Shown: piece by piece, positions 1 through 5,177 of the stretch
Position numbering within the stretch: position 1 is the first letter of the stretch
How the letters are laid out: every line of letters begins with the position of its first letter
NCBI GenBank assembly: GCA_903921965.1
Contig: CAIXSE010000920.1
Coordinates: forward strand, 1 to 5,177
Direction of reading: 5' to 3'
Length of the DNA stretch: 5,177 nucleotides
Source: an uncultured Thermoleophilia bacterium
Lineage (GTDB): Bacteria; Actinomycetota; Thermoleophilia; UBA2241
Made by a program: the position numbers and the translations under genes
The notes under the pieces: generated by a model
The model's input: the letters and a program-made list of their open reading frames with translations, nothing else
Told to the model about the DNA's origin: nothing
Database searches by the model: none

Positions 1-2
1 AC

Positions 3-32
3 CCAGCGTCCCCTGCCCTGGAGGCACGATGA
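3..32 (+). other. Possible 3' end of an upstream gene (ATGA overlap)
   Basis: One frame at the left edge reads PASPALEAR and stops with the TGA at 30-32, overlapping the ATG at 29 by the ATGA pattern typical of coupled operon genes. With only nine codons visible the coding claim is weak. If real, the operon extends upstream. Confidence 0.25.
20..24 (+). promoter_or_regulatory. Ribosome binding site of the 158-aa gene
   Basis: GGAGG lies 4 nt before the ATG at 29. It is the main reason for preferring this start over an upstream one, since the reading frame has no stop between the window edge and 29. Confidence 0.7.
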
Positions 33-505
33 TCCCGGACGAACTGATGAAGCGCCGCGGCGCGGCGGCGGTGATCGACCAGATGGTCGCGGAGCAGATG
101 CGCCTCGAGGGCATGCAGCAGCAGAGCGCCGAGATGGTGGGCCGCGAGTTCCCTCTCGTCATGTGGGGCGGCACCGGACGCATCGTGGCCGCCGGCGACC
201 GGGGCGTCTCGCTCCTGGTGCGCGGCCTGCGCGCCGACTTCACCTGGGAGCGCCTGGCGGGTACGTGGAAGCGTCTGCGCGACAACCACACGCTCGGTAT
301 CGACGAGCTCGGCGGGGCTCACGACGCCGTGGGTATCGTGAGCCTGTTCGCGTTCCTCGAGGCCGACAGCCTCGATGTCCTCGACGGCGAGGGGCTGCTC
401 GTGTTCCGGCGCACCACGAAGCGTCGCGAGAACCCGGTGCACCAGTACGCCGACATGAGCGTGCCCACGGCGTGGCCCCAGTGGCGCAGCCACATCCACG
501 GCTGA
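29..505 (+). CDS. Uncharacterised 158-aa protein, first visible gene of the operon
   Basis: I do not recognise this family. The ATG at 29 has a good GGAGG ribosome site at 20-24 (4-nt spacing), so the start is well supported, although the frame is open upstream to the window edge. Residues 1-40 look helical, charged and rich in Met/Gln. Residues 41-69 look like short strands (around PLVMWGG and GVSLLVRGL). Residues 71-112 contain the most structured segment: FTWERL, TWKRLRDNHTLGIDELGG, then HDAVGIVSLFAFLEAD. This could be a small helical bundle or helix-turn-helix-like unit, but that is inference only. The C-terminus is polar with several Trp and His. No signal peptide, membrane segment or metal-site motif is evident, so a soluble cytoplasmic protein is likely. 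It lies 37 nt upstream of an acetamidase/formamidase-like gene on the same strand, which suggests a shared transcript and perhaps an accessory or regulatory role. Codon use matches its neighbours. Confidence 0.8.
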   Translation: MIPDELMKRRGAAAVIDQMVAEQMRLEGMQQQSAEMVGREFPLVMWGGTGRIVAAGDRGVSLLVRGLRADFTWERLAGTWKRLRDNHTLGIDELGGAHDAVGIVSLFAFLEADSLDVLDGEGLLVFRRTTKRRENPVHQYADMSVPTAWPQWRSHIHG

Positions 506-530
506 GTCACCCCGCCCGCCGGCTCCCGTT

Positions 531-536
531 GAGGAG
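531..536 (+). promoter_or_regulatory. Ribosome binding site that decides the amidase start
   Basis: GAGGAG directly abuts the ATG at 537, which leaves no spacing for that codon. It stands 6 nt before an in-frame GTG at 543, a normal distance. It therefore favours the GTG, two codons downstream, as the true start. Confidence 0.6.
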
Positions 537-542
537 ATGACT

Positions 543-1439
543 GTGATCGCGGTCCCTCGCGACCGGAGCGTGTACAGCCTCTCGGGCGAGGACCTCCCGG
601 CCGCCGTCGTGCGCCCCGGCGAGAGCTTCGTGCTCGAGACGTGCGATTGCTTCGGCGACCAGGTCCAGTCGAGCGAAGCAGACATCGGCGGGGTCGACTG
701 GACGCGGATCAACCCCGCGACCGGACCGGTGTTCGTGGAGGGCGCGGAGCCCGGCGACGTGCTGGAGGTGGCCGTCGAGAAGGTGGAGGTGGCGCGGCGC
801 GGCGTCATGGCGGTGAGCGGCGACTTCGGCGTCCTGCGCGACCACTTCGAGGGCATCGCCTTCGAGATGGTGACGCTGGACGATGGACACGCCCTCGTGG
901 CCGGAGCCCGCGTCCCGGTACGCCCCATGATCGGCGTGATCGGCGTGGCGCCTGCCGGCGAGGCCGTGCCGTGCGGTTCGCCCGGTCCGCACGGAGGCAA
1001 CATGGACACCCGTCTGATCGGCGAGGGGGCCACGCTGTTCCTGCCGGTGTCTGTGCCCGGTGCGCTGCTCGCCGCGGGCGACCTGCACGCGGCCATGGGC
1101 GACGGCGAGATCTGCGGCACGGGCGTCGAGGTGGCCGGCAGCATCCGGCTGCGTGCCGCCGTGCGGCGCGACCTGCGGCTCGCGAACCCGGTCGTCAGGA
1201 CCGACGAAGTGATCGCGACGATCGCCTCCGCGGTAGCGCTCGACGACGCTGCCGACACGGCCACTCGCGACATGGCCGACCTCCTCATGGGCCGCCTCGG
1301 CATGTCTGCGGCGGCGGCGGCGATGCTCATGAGCGCTGCGGGGCAGCTGCAGGTGTCCCAGGTGGTCGACCCGCTCAAGACCGCGAGGTTCGCGATGTCG
1401 CGCGGACTGCTCGCGCCTCTTGGCGGCGAGCTCGTCTGA
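543..1439 (+). CDS. Acetamidase/formamidase family hydrolase
   Basis: Member of the FmdA/AmdA family, metal-dependent cytoplasmic amidases that release ammonia from short amides such as formamide or acetamide; many members have untested substrates. With the GTG at 543 as start the protein has 298 residues, in the range of the short bacterial branch and shorter than methylotroph FmdA (about 400). Family hallmarks are in order: an ETCDCFGDQ segment with Asp35; NPATGPVFVEGAEPGDVL from residue 57; the PHGGNMD motif with His150, Asn153 and Asp155; GDLHAAMGDGE with Asp180, His182, Asp187 and Glu189; and a C-terminal QVVDP segment. These polar residues are the likely metal and substrate site. An ATG at 537 is the alternative start but lacks ribosome-site spacing. 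Five Ala codons (GCG x5, 1308-1322) sit near the C-terminus. The gene lies between the unknown 158-aa gene and a pentein gene 29 nt downstream, consistent with an operon for nitrogen release. The family call is firm; the substrate is unknown. Confidence 0.93.
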   Translation: MIAVPRDRSVYSLSGEDLPAAVVRPGESFVLETCDCFGDQVQSSEADIGGVDWTRINPATGPVFVEGAEPGDVLEVAVEKVEVARRGVMAVSGDFGVLRDHFEGIAFEMVTLDDGHALVAGARVPVRPMIGVIGVAPAGEAVPCGSPGPHGGNMDTRLIGEGATLFLPVSVPGALLAAGDLHAAMGDGEICGTGVEVAGSIRLRAAVRRDLRLANPVVRTDEVIATIASAVALDDAADTATRDMADLLMGRLGMSAAAAAMLMSAAGQLQVSQVVDPLKTARFAMSRGLLAPLGGELV

Positions 1440-1468
1440 ACCCTGTCGTCCGGGAGGTGCGGAGCTCG

Positions 1469-2353
1469 ATGAAGGTGGCGAGCGAAGGATACGGAGCCCA
1501 GAGCATGACGGCGCCGCTCCGCCGGGTGCTGATGCGGCGACCCGGCGACGAGATGGCCACCGCCGATCCGGCGGGCTGGCACTACACGTCGGCCATCGAC
1601 ATCGACGAGGCGCGTGCCGCGCACGACGCCTTCGCCGACCTGCTCCTCGCCTGGGGCGTCGAGGTCCTGTACCACGAGGAGCCACTGCCGGGGCTGGCGG
1701 ACAGCGTGTTCGTCTTCGACCCCGTGCTGGTCACCGACCGCGGCACCCTGGTGCTCAGCATGGGCAAGGAGAAGCGCCGCGGCGAGGAGGAGCCTCTGGC
1801 TCGCACGCTCCAGGCCTGTGGCGTGCCGCTCTTCGCGCGTCTCGACGGTGACGCGCGTGCGGAGGGAGGCGACACGATGTGGCTCGACCACGACACCTTG
1901 GCCGTGGGCCGGGGCTTCCGCACCAACGGGGAGGGCGTGCGGCAGCTCCGCGGCCTTCTCGCGCCTCTGGGCGTTGCGGTCGTCGACTACGATCTGCCGT
2001 TCTTCACGGGCCCCGAGGCGTGTCTGCACCTCCTCAGCGTGGTCAGCCCTGTGGATGTGGACCTGGCGGTTGCCTACCCGCCGCTCATGCCGGCCGCGTT
2101 CTGGACCGAGCTCCGGCGGCGCGGGGTGCGTCTGCTGGAGGTCCCGGAAGAAGAGTTCCTCCACACTCAGGCCACCAACGTGCTGTGCGTGGCCCCCCGC
2201 CGCTGCATCATGCTCGAGGGCAGCCCGGTCACGCGGAGGCTCCTCGAGGAGGCGGACTGCGAGGTGGTCACGTTTCCCGGCGAGCCCCTGTCGTTCAAGG
2301 CCGAAGGCGGCCCGACCTGCCTCACGCGTCCGGTCTGGCGCGGCGGCGGGTGA
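1469..2353 (+). CDS. DDAH-like pentein (guanidine-modifying hydrolase or amidinotransferase superfamily)
   Basis: A 294-aa pentein-fold enzyme. Relatives attack the guanidine carbon of arginine-like substrates through a covalent Cys-thiouronium intermediate (DDAH, arginine deiminase, amidinotransferases). The catalytic set is present: Asp78 and Asp84 (ADSVFVFD), Arg103, Glu132 (EGGD), Arg151 (RTN), His187 (CLHL) and Cys284 (GPTCLT). Spacings closely track those I recall for Pseudomonas DDAH (Asp60, Asp66, Arg85, Glu114, Arg132, His162, Cys249): 6, 19 and 48 residues agree up to the Glu. The position of DDAH Glu65 is Phe83 here, so dimethylarginine may not be the substrate. Start: the ATG at 1469 has GGAG at 1461-1464 and GGGAGG at 1452-1457. 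It keeps the conserved-looking GAQSM segment before APLRRVL. A GTG at 1457 or an ATG at 1505 (GGAG at 1493-1496) are alternatives. It starts 29 nt after the amidase gene. The protein is probably soluble and cytoplasmic, and would release ammonia or an amine. Arginine deiminase or dihydrolase-like activity is another option. Confidence 0.88.
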   Translation: MKVASEGYGAQSMTAPLRRVLMRRPGDEMATADPAGWHYTSAIDIDEARAAHDAFADLLLAWGVEVLYHEEPLPGLADSVFVFDPVLVTDRGTLVLSMGKEKRRGEEEPLARTLQACGVPLFARLDGDARAEGGDTMWLDHDTLAVGRGFRTNGEGVRQLRGLLAPLGVAVVDYDLPFFTGPEACLHLLSVVSPVDVDLAVAYPPLMPAAFWTELRRRGVRLLEVPEEEFLHTQATNVLCVAPRRCIMLEGSPVTRRLLEEADCEVVTFPGEPLSFKAEGGPTCLTRPVWRGGG

Positions 2354-2382
2354 GTCGACGCCGCACTGTCGGCAGGGGCGGT

Positions 2383-2415
2383 GAGGTGAGAGCGCGAATG
2401 CCGGTCCTAGCGTGA
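2383..2415 (+). promoter_or_regulatory. Possible translational-coupling mini-ORF before the M20 gene
   Basis: GAGGTGA at 2383-2389 is a good ribosome site 8 nt before an ATG at 2398. That ATG opens a five-codon reading frame (MPVLA) whose TGA at 2413-2415 overlaps the GTG start of the M20 gene at 2412. The GTG has no ribosome site of its own at a usual distance, so ribosomes ending the mini-ORF could re-initiate on it. This is inferred from spacing. A sequencing indel that separates the ATG at 2398 from the main frame is the alternative. Confidence 0.35.
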
Positions 2416-3797
2416 GGCCTTCGGCACACGGCGCCGGCGGGGAGGCGCGCGCCGCTCTGGACGGGACCGAGCGCCGCGCCCTCGACGCGCTCGATCTCGG
2501 CGCGATGACGGGGCTGCTGTGCGAGCTGGTCGCGATCCCCAGCCTCGACGGCGACGAGAGCGACGCGCAGCGCGCGGTGGCTGCGTGGTTGCGCGCCGCC
2601 GGACTGTCCGTGGACGAGTGGGAGGCCGACCTCGCGGCTCTCGCCGCGCACCCCGAGTGGTGTCATGAGGTCGAGCGCGACGAAGCGATCGGCGTCGTGG
2701 GCTGGACCGGAGGCGCCGGCGGGGGCCGGGACCTCATGCTGAACGGCCACATCGACGTGGTGCCGCCGGGCGATCTCGCGGCGTGGACGGCGCCGCCGTT
2801 CGCGCCCCAGGTCCGCGACGGGCGCGTGTACGGTCGCGGCGCCGTGGACATGAAGGGCGGCCTGTGCTGCGCGCTGGCCGCGGCCCGCGCCATCCACGAC
2901 GCCGGCGTGCGGCTGCGCGGCCGTTTGAGTGTCGCCAGCGTCGTCGGCGAGGAAGACGGCGGCACGGGCACCCTGGCGACGCTCCTGCGCGGGCACACCG
3001 CCCACGGCGCCGTGATCACCGAGCCCACGCGCCTGCGGCTGGTCACGGCGCAGGCGGGTTCGCTGATGTTCCGCCTCACCGTGTCCGGTCTCTCCGCGCA
3101 CGCCTGCGTGCGCGAGGAGGGCGTGAGTGCCGTGGAGAAGTCGGTGCCGCTGCTCGCGGCGCTGCGCCGCCTCGAGGCCGAACGCTGCGACGCGGACGTG
3201 GGCCCCTACGGCTCCGCCGCGGACGCGTCGCCGGTCGCAGCGGTCTCGCCGGACCGCGCCTGCGTGGCCGGCGACCCCCACTCGCCCCTCTTCGCCAAGT
3301 ACCGTCTGCCGTGGCCGATCGAGGTCGGCACGGTGAGAGCCGGCGACTGGGCCTCGAGCGTGCCGGACACGCTCGTCGCCGAGGGCCGGTACGGCGTCGC
3401 GGTGGGCGAGGATCCGGCTGAGGCTCGTCGCGCGCTGGAAGACGCCGTGGCGCGCGCCTCCGCCGCGGACCCATGGCTCGCTGCGCACCCGCCCCGTGTG
3501 GAGTGGTGGGGCGGGCGGTTCGACCCGGCGGCGACGTCGGCCGACGACCCCGTCGCGGCCGCCGTCTCGGAGGCTGCCGCCTCGGTGTTCGGTGAAGCGC
3601 CTTGTGTCGAGGGCGTCACCTACGGCGCAGACATGCGGCTGCTCGTCAACGTCGGCCGCATCCCGACCGTGATGTTCGGCCCCGGCGACGTCCGCGTGGC
3701 CCACATGCCCGACGAGCACGTGCCGCTGGCAGACCTCGAGGCTGCCGCCAGGACCCTGGTCGTGGCCGCGCTCCGCTTCTGCGGCGTCGAGGGCTAG
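2412..3797 (+). CDS. M20 family di-zinc deacylase/peptidase, ArgE/DapE-like
   Basis: A 461-aa metallohydrolase of the M20 ArgE/DapE/ACY1 type, which removes acyl groups from N-acylated amino acids or cleaves related amides in the cytoplasm. All expected metal and catalytic residues are visible: His113 and Asp115 (NGHIDVVPPGD), bridging Asp146 (GRGAVDMKGG), general base Glu180 with zinc ligand Glu181 (GEED), Glu204 (TEPT), the lid-domain His230 (SGLSAHA) and the last zinc ligand His431 (AHMPDEH). The lid/dimerisation domain lies roughly at residues 210-330, inserted in the catalytic domain. The length is longer than classic ArgE or DapE (about 375-385) but usual for the longer ArgE/DapE-like branch, which has an extra N-terminal stretch. 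The start is the first in-frame start codon (GTG), 58 nt after the pentein gene. No ribosome site precedes it directly; a mini-ORF may couple it. An ATG at 2505 would cut into the first helix and also lacks a ribosome site. The acyl substrate is unknown; context suggests an amino acid or guanidino derivative. Confidence 0.92.
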   Translation: MRPSAHGAGGEARAALDGTERRALDALDLGAMTGLLCELVAIPSLDGDESDAQRAVAAWLRAAGLSVDEWEADLAALAAHPEWCHEVERDEAIGVVGWTGGAGGGRDLMLNGHIDVVPPGDLAAWTAPPFAPQVRDGRVYGRGAVDMKGGLCCALAAARAIHDAGVRLRGRLSVASVVGEEDGGTGTLATLLRGHTAHGAVITEPTRLRLVTAQAGSLMFRLTVSGLSAHACVREEGVSAVEKSVPLLAALRRLEAERCDADVGPYGSAADASPVAAVSPDRACVAGDPHSPLFAKYRLPWPIEVGTVRAGDWASSVPDTLVAEGRYGVAVGEDPAEARRALEDAVARASAADPWLAAHPPRVEWWGGRFDPAATSADDPVAAAVSEAAASVFGEAPCVEGVTYGADMRLLVNVGRIPTVMFGPGDVRVAHMPDEHVPLADLEAAARTLVVAALRFCGVEG

Positions 3798-3927
3798 GCC
3801 GCTCGCCCTGCCGGCCGGGGGCGGCGACGCGGGAGCCCTCGCCCCGCTCGGGCGTCCCTCGGCACGGCGTGAGGAAGGGCCGGGTCGGCTGCGTCGCCGC
3901 GCCGCCGAGGACCGCGGCGGGTAAGAC

Positions 3928-3960
3928 GAGGGCCCGGGCGGCTTCGCCGCCCGGGCCCTC
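3928..3960. terminator. Strong GC hairpin between convergent genes, probable bidirectional terminator
   Basis: A perfect 15-bp inverted repeat (arms 3928-3942 and 3946-3960) surrounds a TTC loop. It sits 130 nt past the M20 stop and 41 nt past the stop of the convergent dehydrogenase gene, so it can serve both transcripts. There is no clear T-run on either side, so it is not a textbook intrinsic terminator. Hairpins without a U-tract are common between convergent genes in high-GC bacteria, and its role is inferred from position. Confidence 0.65.
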
Positions 3961-3976
3961 TCGCCCCGCCAGGCTC

Positions 3977-3997
3977 GCGCCGGCTCTCGGCCGGCGC
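3977..3997 (-). terminator. Second hairpin just past the dehydrogenase stop
   Basis: A perfect 8-bp GC-rich stem (GCGCCGGC at 3977-3984 against GCCGGCGC at 3990-3997) with a 5-nt loop begins 5 nt after the stop of the minus-strand gene. It could be a first, weaker stop or an RNA-end stabiliser for that transcript, in tandem with the larger hairpin. No T-run follows it. Confidence 0.4.
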
Positions 3998-4001
3998 CCT
4001 C

Positions 4002-5177
4002 TCAGTTGACCGTGACGATGTCCTTGCGCGTGACCGGCAGCCCGCGCACGCCGAGTTCGGCGACGAACGCGTCGCGCACGCTCCGCGGCAGCTCCTCGGG
4101 ACAGATCATACCGGTCTGCGCGATCTTGCCGCCGACGATGAACTCGGCGTAGATGCTGGCCGGCGTGCTGGTGCCGTAGCTCACGCACGTGGCGCCGGGG
4201 ATGCGCTCGTTCACCCACTTGATGTCGGGCGGGAAGACGTCGTACCCGATGCTCGCCGGTTTGCCGTCCTTCTCGCCGATGCAGTCCACGGTGACCACGC
4301 CGTAGTCGGTGATCTCGCCGGCGAGGGCGAGCTTCGCGAGCTCGTCGGCCGGCGGGTTCGGCGGCAGGGTGGCGACGAAGACGTCGATGGGCCGCACCTG
4401 GGTGCCGTCCTTGAGCTTGACCGGGTACTTGCTGGTCATGCCCGAGCCCACGAGGGCGAGGTCGGCGTCGAGGGCCGCGCCGTCGGGGTCTCCGCCCATC
4501 TTGAAGTCCACGTAGCGCAGGCCCTTCTCGCCGAGCACCCTGGGGAGCAGGCGCGGGAGGGTGCTGACTTCTTCGTGGTCGTGGCAGATGACGGTGCCCA
4601 GGCCGAACGGCGCCGGGAACTCGTACTTCTCGCGGCGCCCGAAGATCTCCACGCGCTTGAACTCGCCGTCCTCGTAGAGCAGCGGCGGCTGGGCGCAGTC
4701 GGTGTAGTAGGTCTCCTGCGACCAGACCTGCAGCGGCACCGGCGAGTCGAACAGGGCGTAGTCCTTGATGCGGATCTCGAAGCACTTGTCGAGGTCCTCG
4801 TAGCCGTTCGCCGCGAACGTGTTGGTGACGCCGGGGTCCATGCCGGTGCTCAGGAGGGCGAGCTGCCCCTGCTTCGCGAACTCGGGGGCCAGGGTCATCT
4901 GGTCGAGGTACGCCTCGTCGATGGTCTGCGAGCGCGTCTGGCCCTGGGCCATGTCCATGTAGGCGGCCCCGCACTGCAGGCAGGCCGTCATGATCGCCTT
5001 GTTGAACTCGGGGATGACGGCGTTGACGACGAGCTTGGCGCCTTCCCCGGCGCGCGCGACGGCGCCGCTGTCGGCGGCGTTCAGGAACGTCGCGGTGGCT
5101 TTGCCGTTGCCGACCTGGGCGGCGACGAAGGCGGCGCGCCGCTCGTCGTAGTCGCCGACCACGATCTCGGTGACGGC
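4002..5177 (-). CDS. Saccharopine dehydrogenase-like oxidoreductase (N-terminus beyond the window)
   Basis: A partial gene: 391 codons plus stop are visible and the frame stays open to the right edge. The visible part begins AVTEIVVGDYDERRAAF, which fits the second strand of a Rossmann fold and its acidic end (the cofactor-ribose region). The GxGxxG loop and true start should therefore lie just outside, and the GTG at 5162 is not a credible start. Further family marks are a VVNAVIPEFN segment, AAYMDMAQGQ, STGMDPGVTN (4821-4844 within it), HDHEE, and a C-terminal GTSTPASIYAEF...GMICPEELP block. Relatives use NAD(P) in the cytoplasm to make or split secondary amines joining amino acids or polyamines (saccharopine, carboxynorspermidine) or act as amino acid dehydrogenases. 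Which reaction applies here is not readable. It is convergent with the amidase, pentein and M20 group, so it is a separate transcript and a pathway link is only suggestive. The carboxy end is complete, ending in a TGA at 4002-4004. Confidence 0.88.
   Translation of the reverse strand, partial: AVTEIVVGDYDERRAAFVAAQVGNGKATATFLNAADSGAVARAGEGAKLVVNAVIPEFNKAIMTACLQCGAAYMDMAQGQTRSQTIDEAYLDQMTLAPEFAKQGQLALLSTGMDPGVTNTFAANGYEDLDKCFEIRIKDYALFDSPVPLQVWSQETYYTDCAQPPLLYEDGEFKRVEIFGRREKYEFPAPFGLGTVICHDHEEVSTLPRLLPRVLGEKGLRYVDFKMGGDPDGAALDADLALVGSGMTSKYPVKLKDGTQVRPIDVFVATLPPNPPADELAKLALAGEITDYGVVTVDCIGEKDGKPASIGYDVFPPDIKWVNERIPGATCVSYGTSTPASIYAEFIVGGKIAQTGMICPEELPRSVRDAFVAELGVRGLPVTRKDIVTVN

Noticed and set aside
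506..542. Riboswitch, promoter or separate RNA in the gaps between operon genes
   Set aside because: The gaps (about 30 to 60 nt) are too short for a structured riboswitch, and I see no promoter boxes or strong stems in them.
641..1468. 5' extension of the pentein frame that would give a 570-residue fusion
   Set aside because: The part before 1469 is an Arg-rich shadow of the amidase gene. The pentein homology begins near the ATG at 1469, which has its own ribosome site.
507..1685. Long open frame of 392 codons on the minus strand opposite the amidase gene
   Set aside because: Its composition is rich in Arg, His, Ala and Gly with no domain, it has no convincing ribosome site, and it mirrors a gene with clear family motifs. 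Such shadows are expected at this GC content.
2322..3719. 465-codon minus-strand open frame opposite the M20 gene
   Set aside because: Low-complexity Arg/His-rich translation with no recognisable motif, fully opposite a gene with a complete catalytic residue set.
3840..3854. Small inverted repeat (5-bp stem, 5-nt loop) soon after the M20 stop
   Set aside because: Short stems like this arise often by chance in GC-rich DNA. It is much weaker than the hairpin at 3928-3960.
3646..4974. 442-codon minus-strand frame over the dehydrogenase and the intergenic spacer
   Set aside because: It is out of frame with the saccharopine dehydrogenase-like protein on the same strand, very rich in Arg and Pro, and runs through the terminator hairpins.
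5160..5162. GTG at 5162 as start of the dehydrogenase
   Set aside because: Starting there would remove the first strand and glycine loop of the Rossmann fold, and the frame continues with sensible sequence to the window edge. The gene is treated as cut by the window.

Overview
This is a 5.2-kb stretch of compact, very GC-rich bacterial DNA (roughly 70% G+C by eye, with G or C at most third codon positions). The GC bias, GTG starts, short gaps between genes and protein style fit a high-GC lineage such as an actinobacterium. A GC-rich Chloroflexota or similar thermophile cannot be excluded, and there is no marker gene to settle it.

Layout: four genes run on the plus strand and are probably one operon. 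They are (1) an unrecognised 158-aa protein (29-505), (2) an acetamidase/formamidase-family hydrolase (543-1439), (3) a pentein-fold guanidine-modifying enzyme of the dimethylarginine dimethylaminohydrolase (DDAH)-like group (1469-2353), and (4) an M20 ArgE/DapE-like di-zinc deacylase (2412-3797). Gaps within the group are about 30 to 60 nt. No internal terminator is apparent. The operon promoter must lie upstream of the window, and the first gene may overlap the end of another gene by ATGA. A 204-nt spacer (3798-4001) with two GC-rich hairpins separates this group from a convergent minus-strand gene (4002-5177). That gene is a saccharopine dehydrogenase-like oxidoreductase whose N-terminus, including the start of its nucleotide-binding fold, lies beyond the right edge.

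Function: genes 2 to 4 each cleave C-N bonds: a simple amide, a guanidine or amidine carbon, and an N-acyl amino acid or related amide. With an amino-acid-type dehydrogenase next door, the cluster looks like nitrogen or amino acid catabolism, for example stepwise breakdown of an acylated or substituted guanidino compound that yields ammonia and an amino acid. The families and active-site motifs are visible in the sequence. The shared pathway is inference, and the substrates cannot be read from sequence alone. The less ordinary points are the unknown lead gene, a Glu-to-Phe change in an otherwise DDAH-like active site, and a five-codon mini-ORF whose stop overlaps the GTG start of the M20 gene. 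I found no RNA genes, mobile elements, CRISPR arrays or phage genes.
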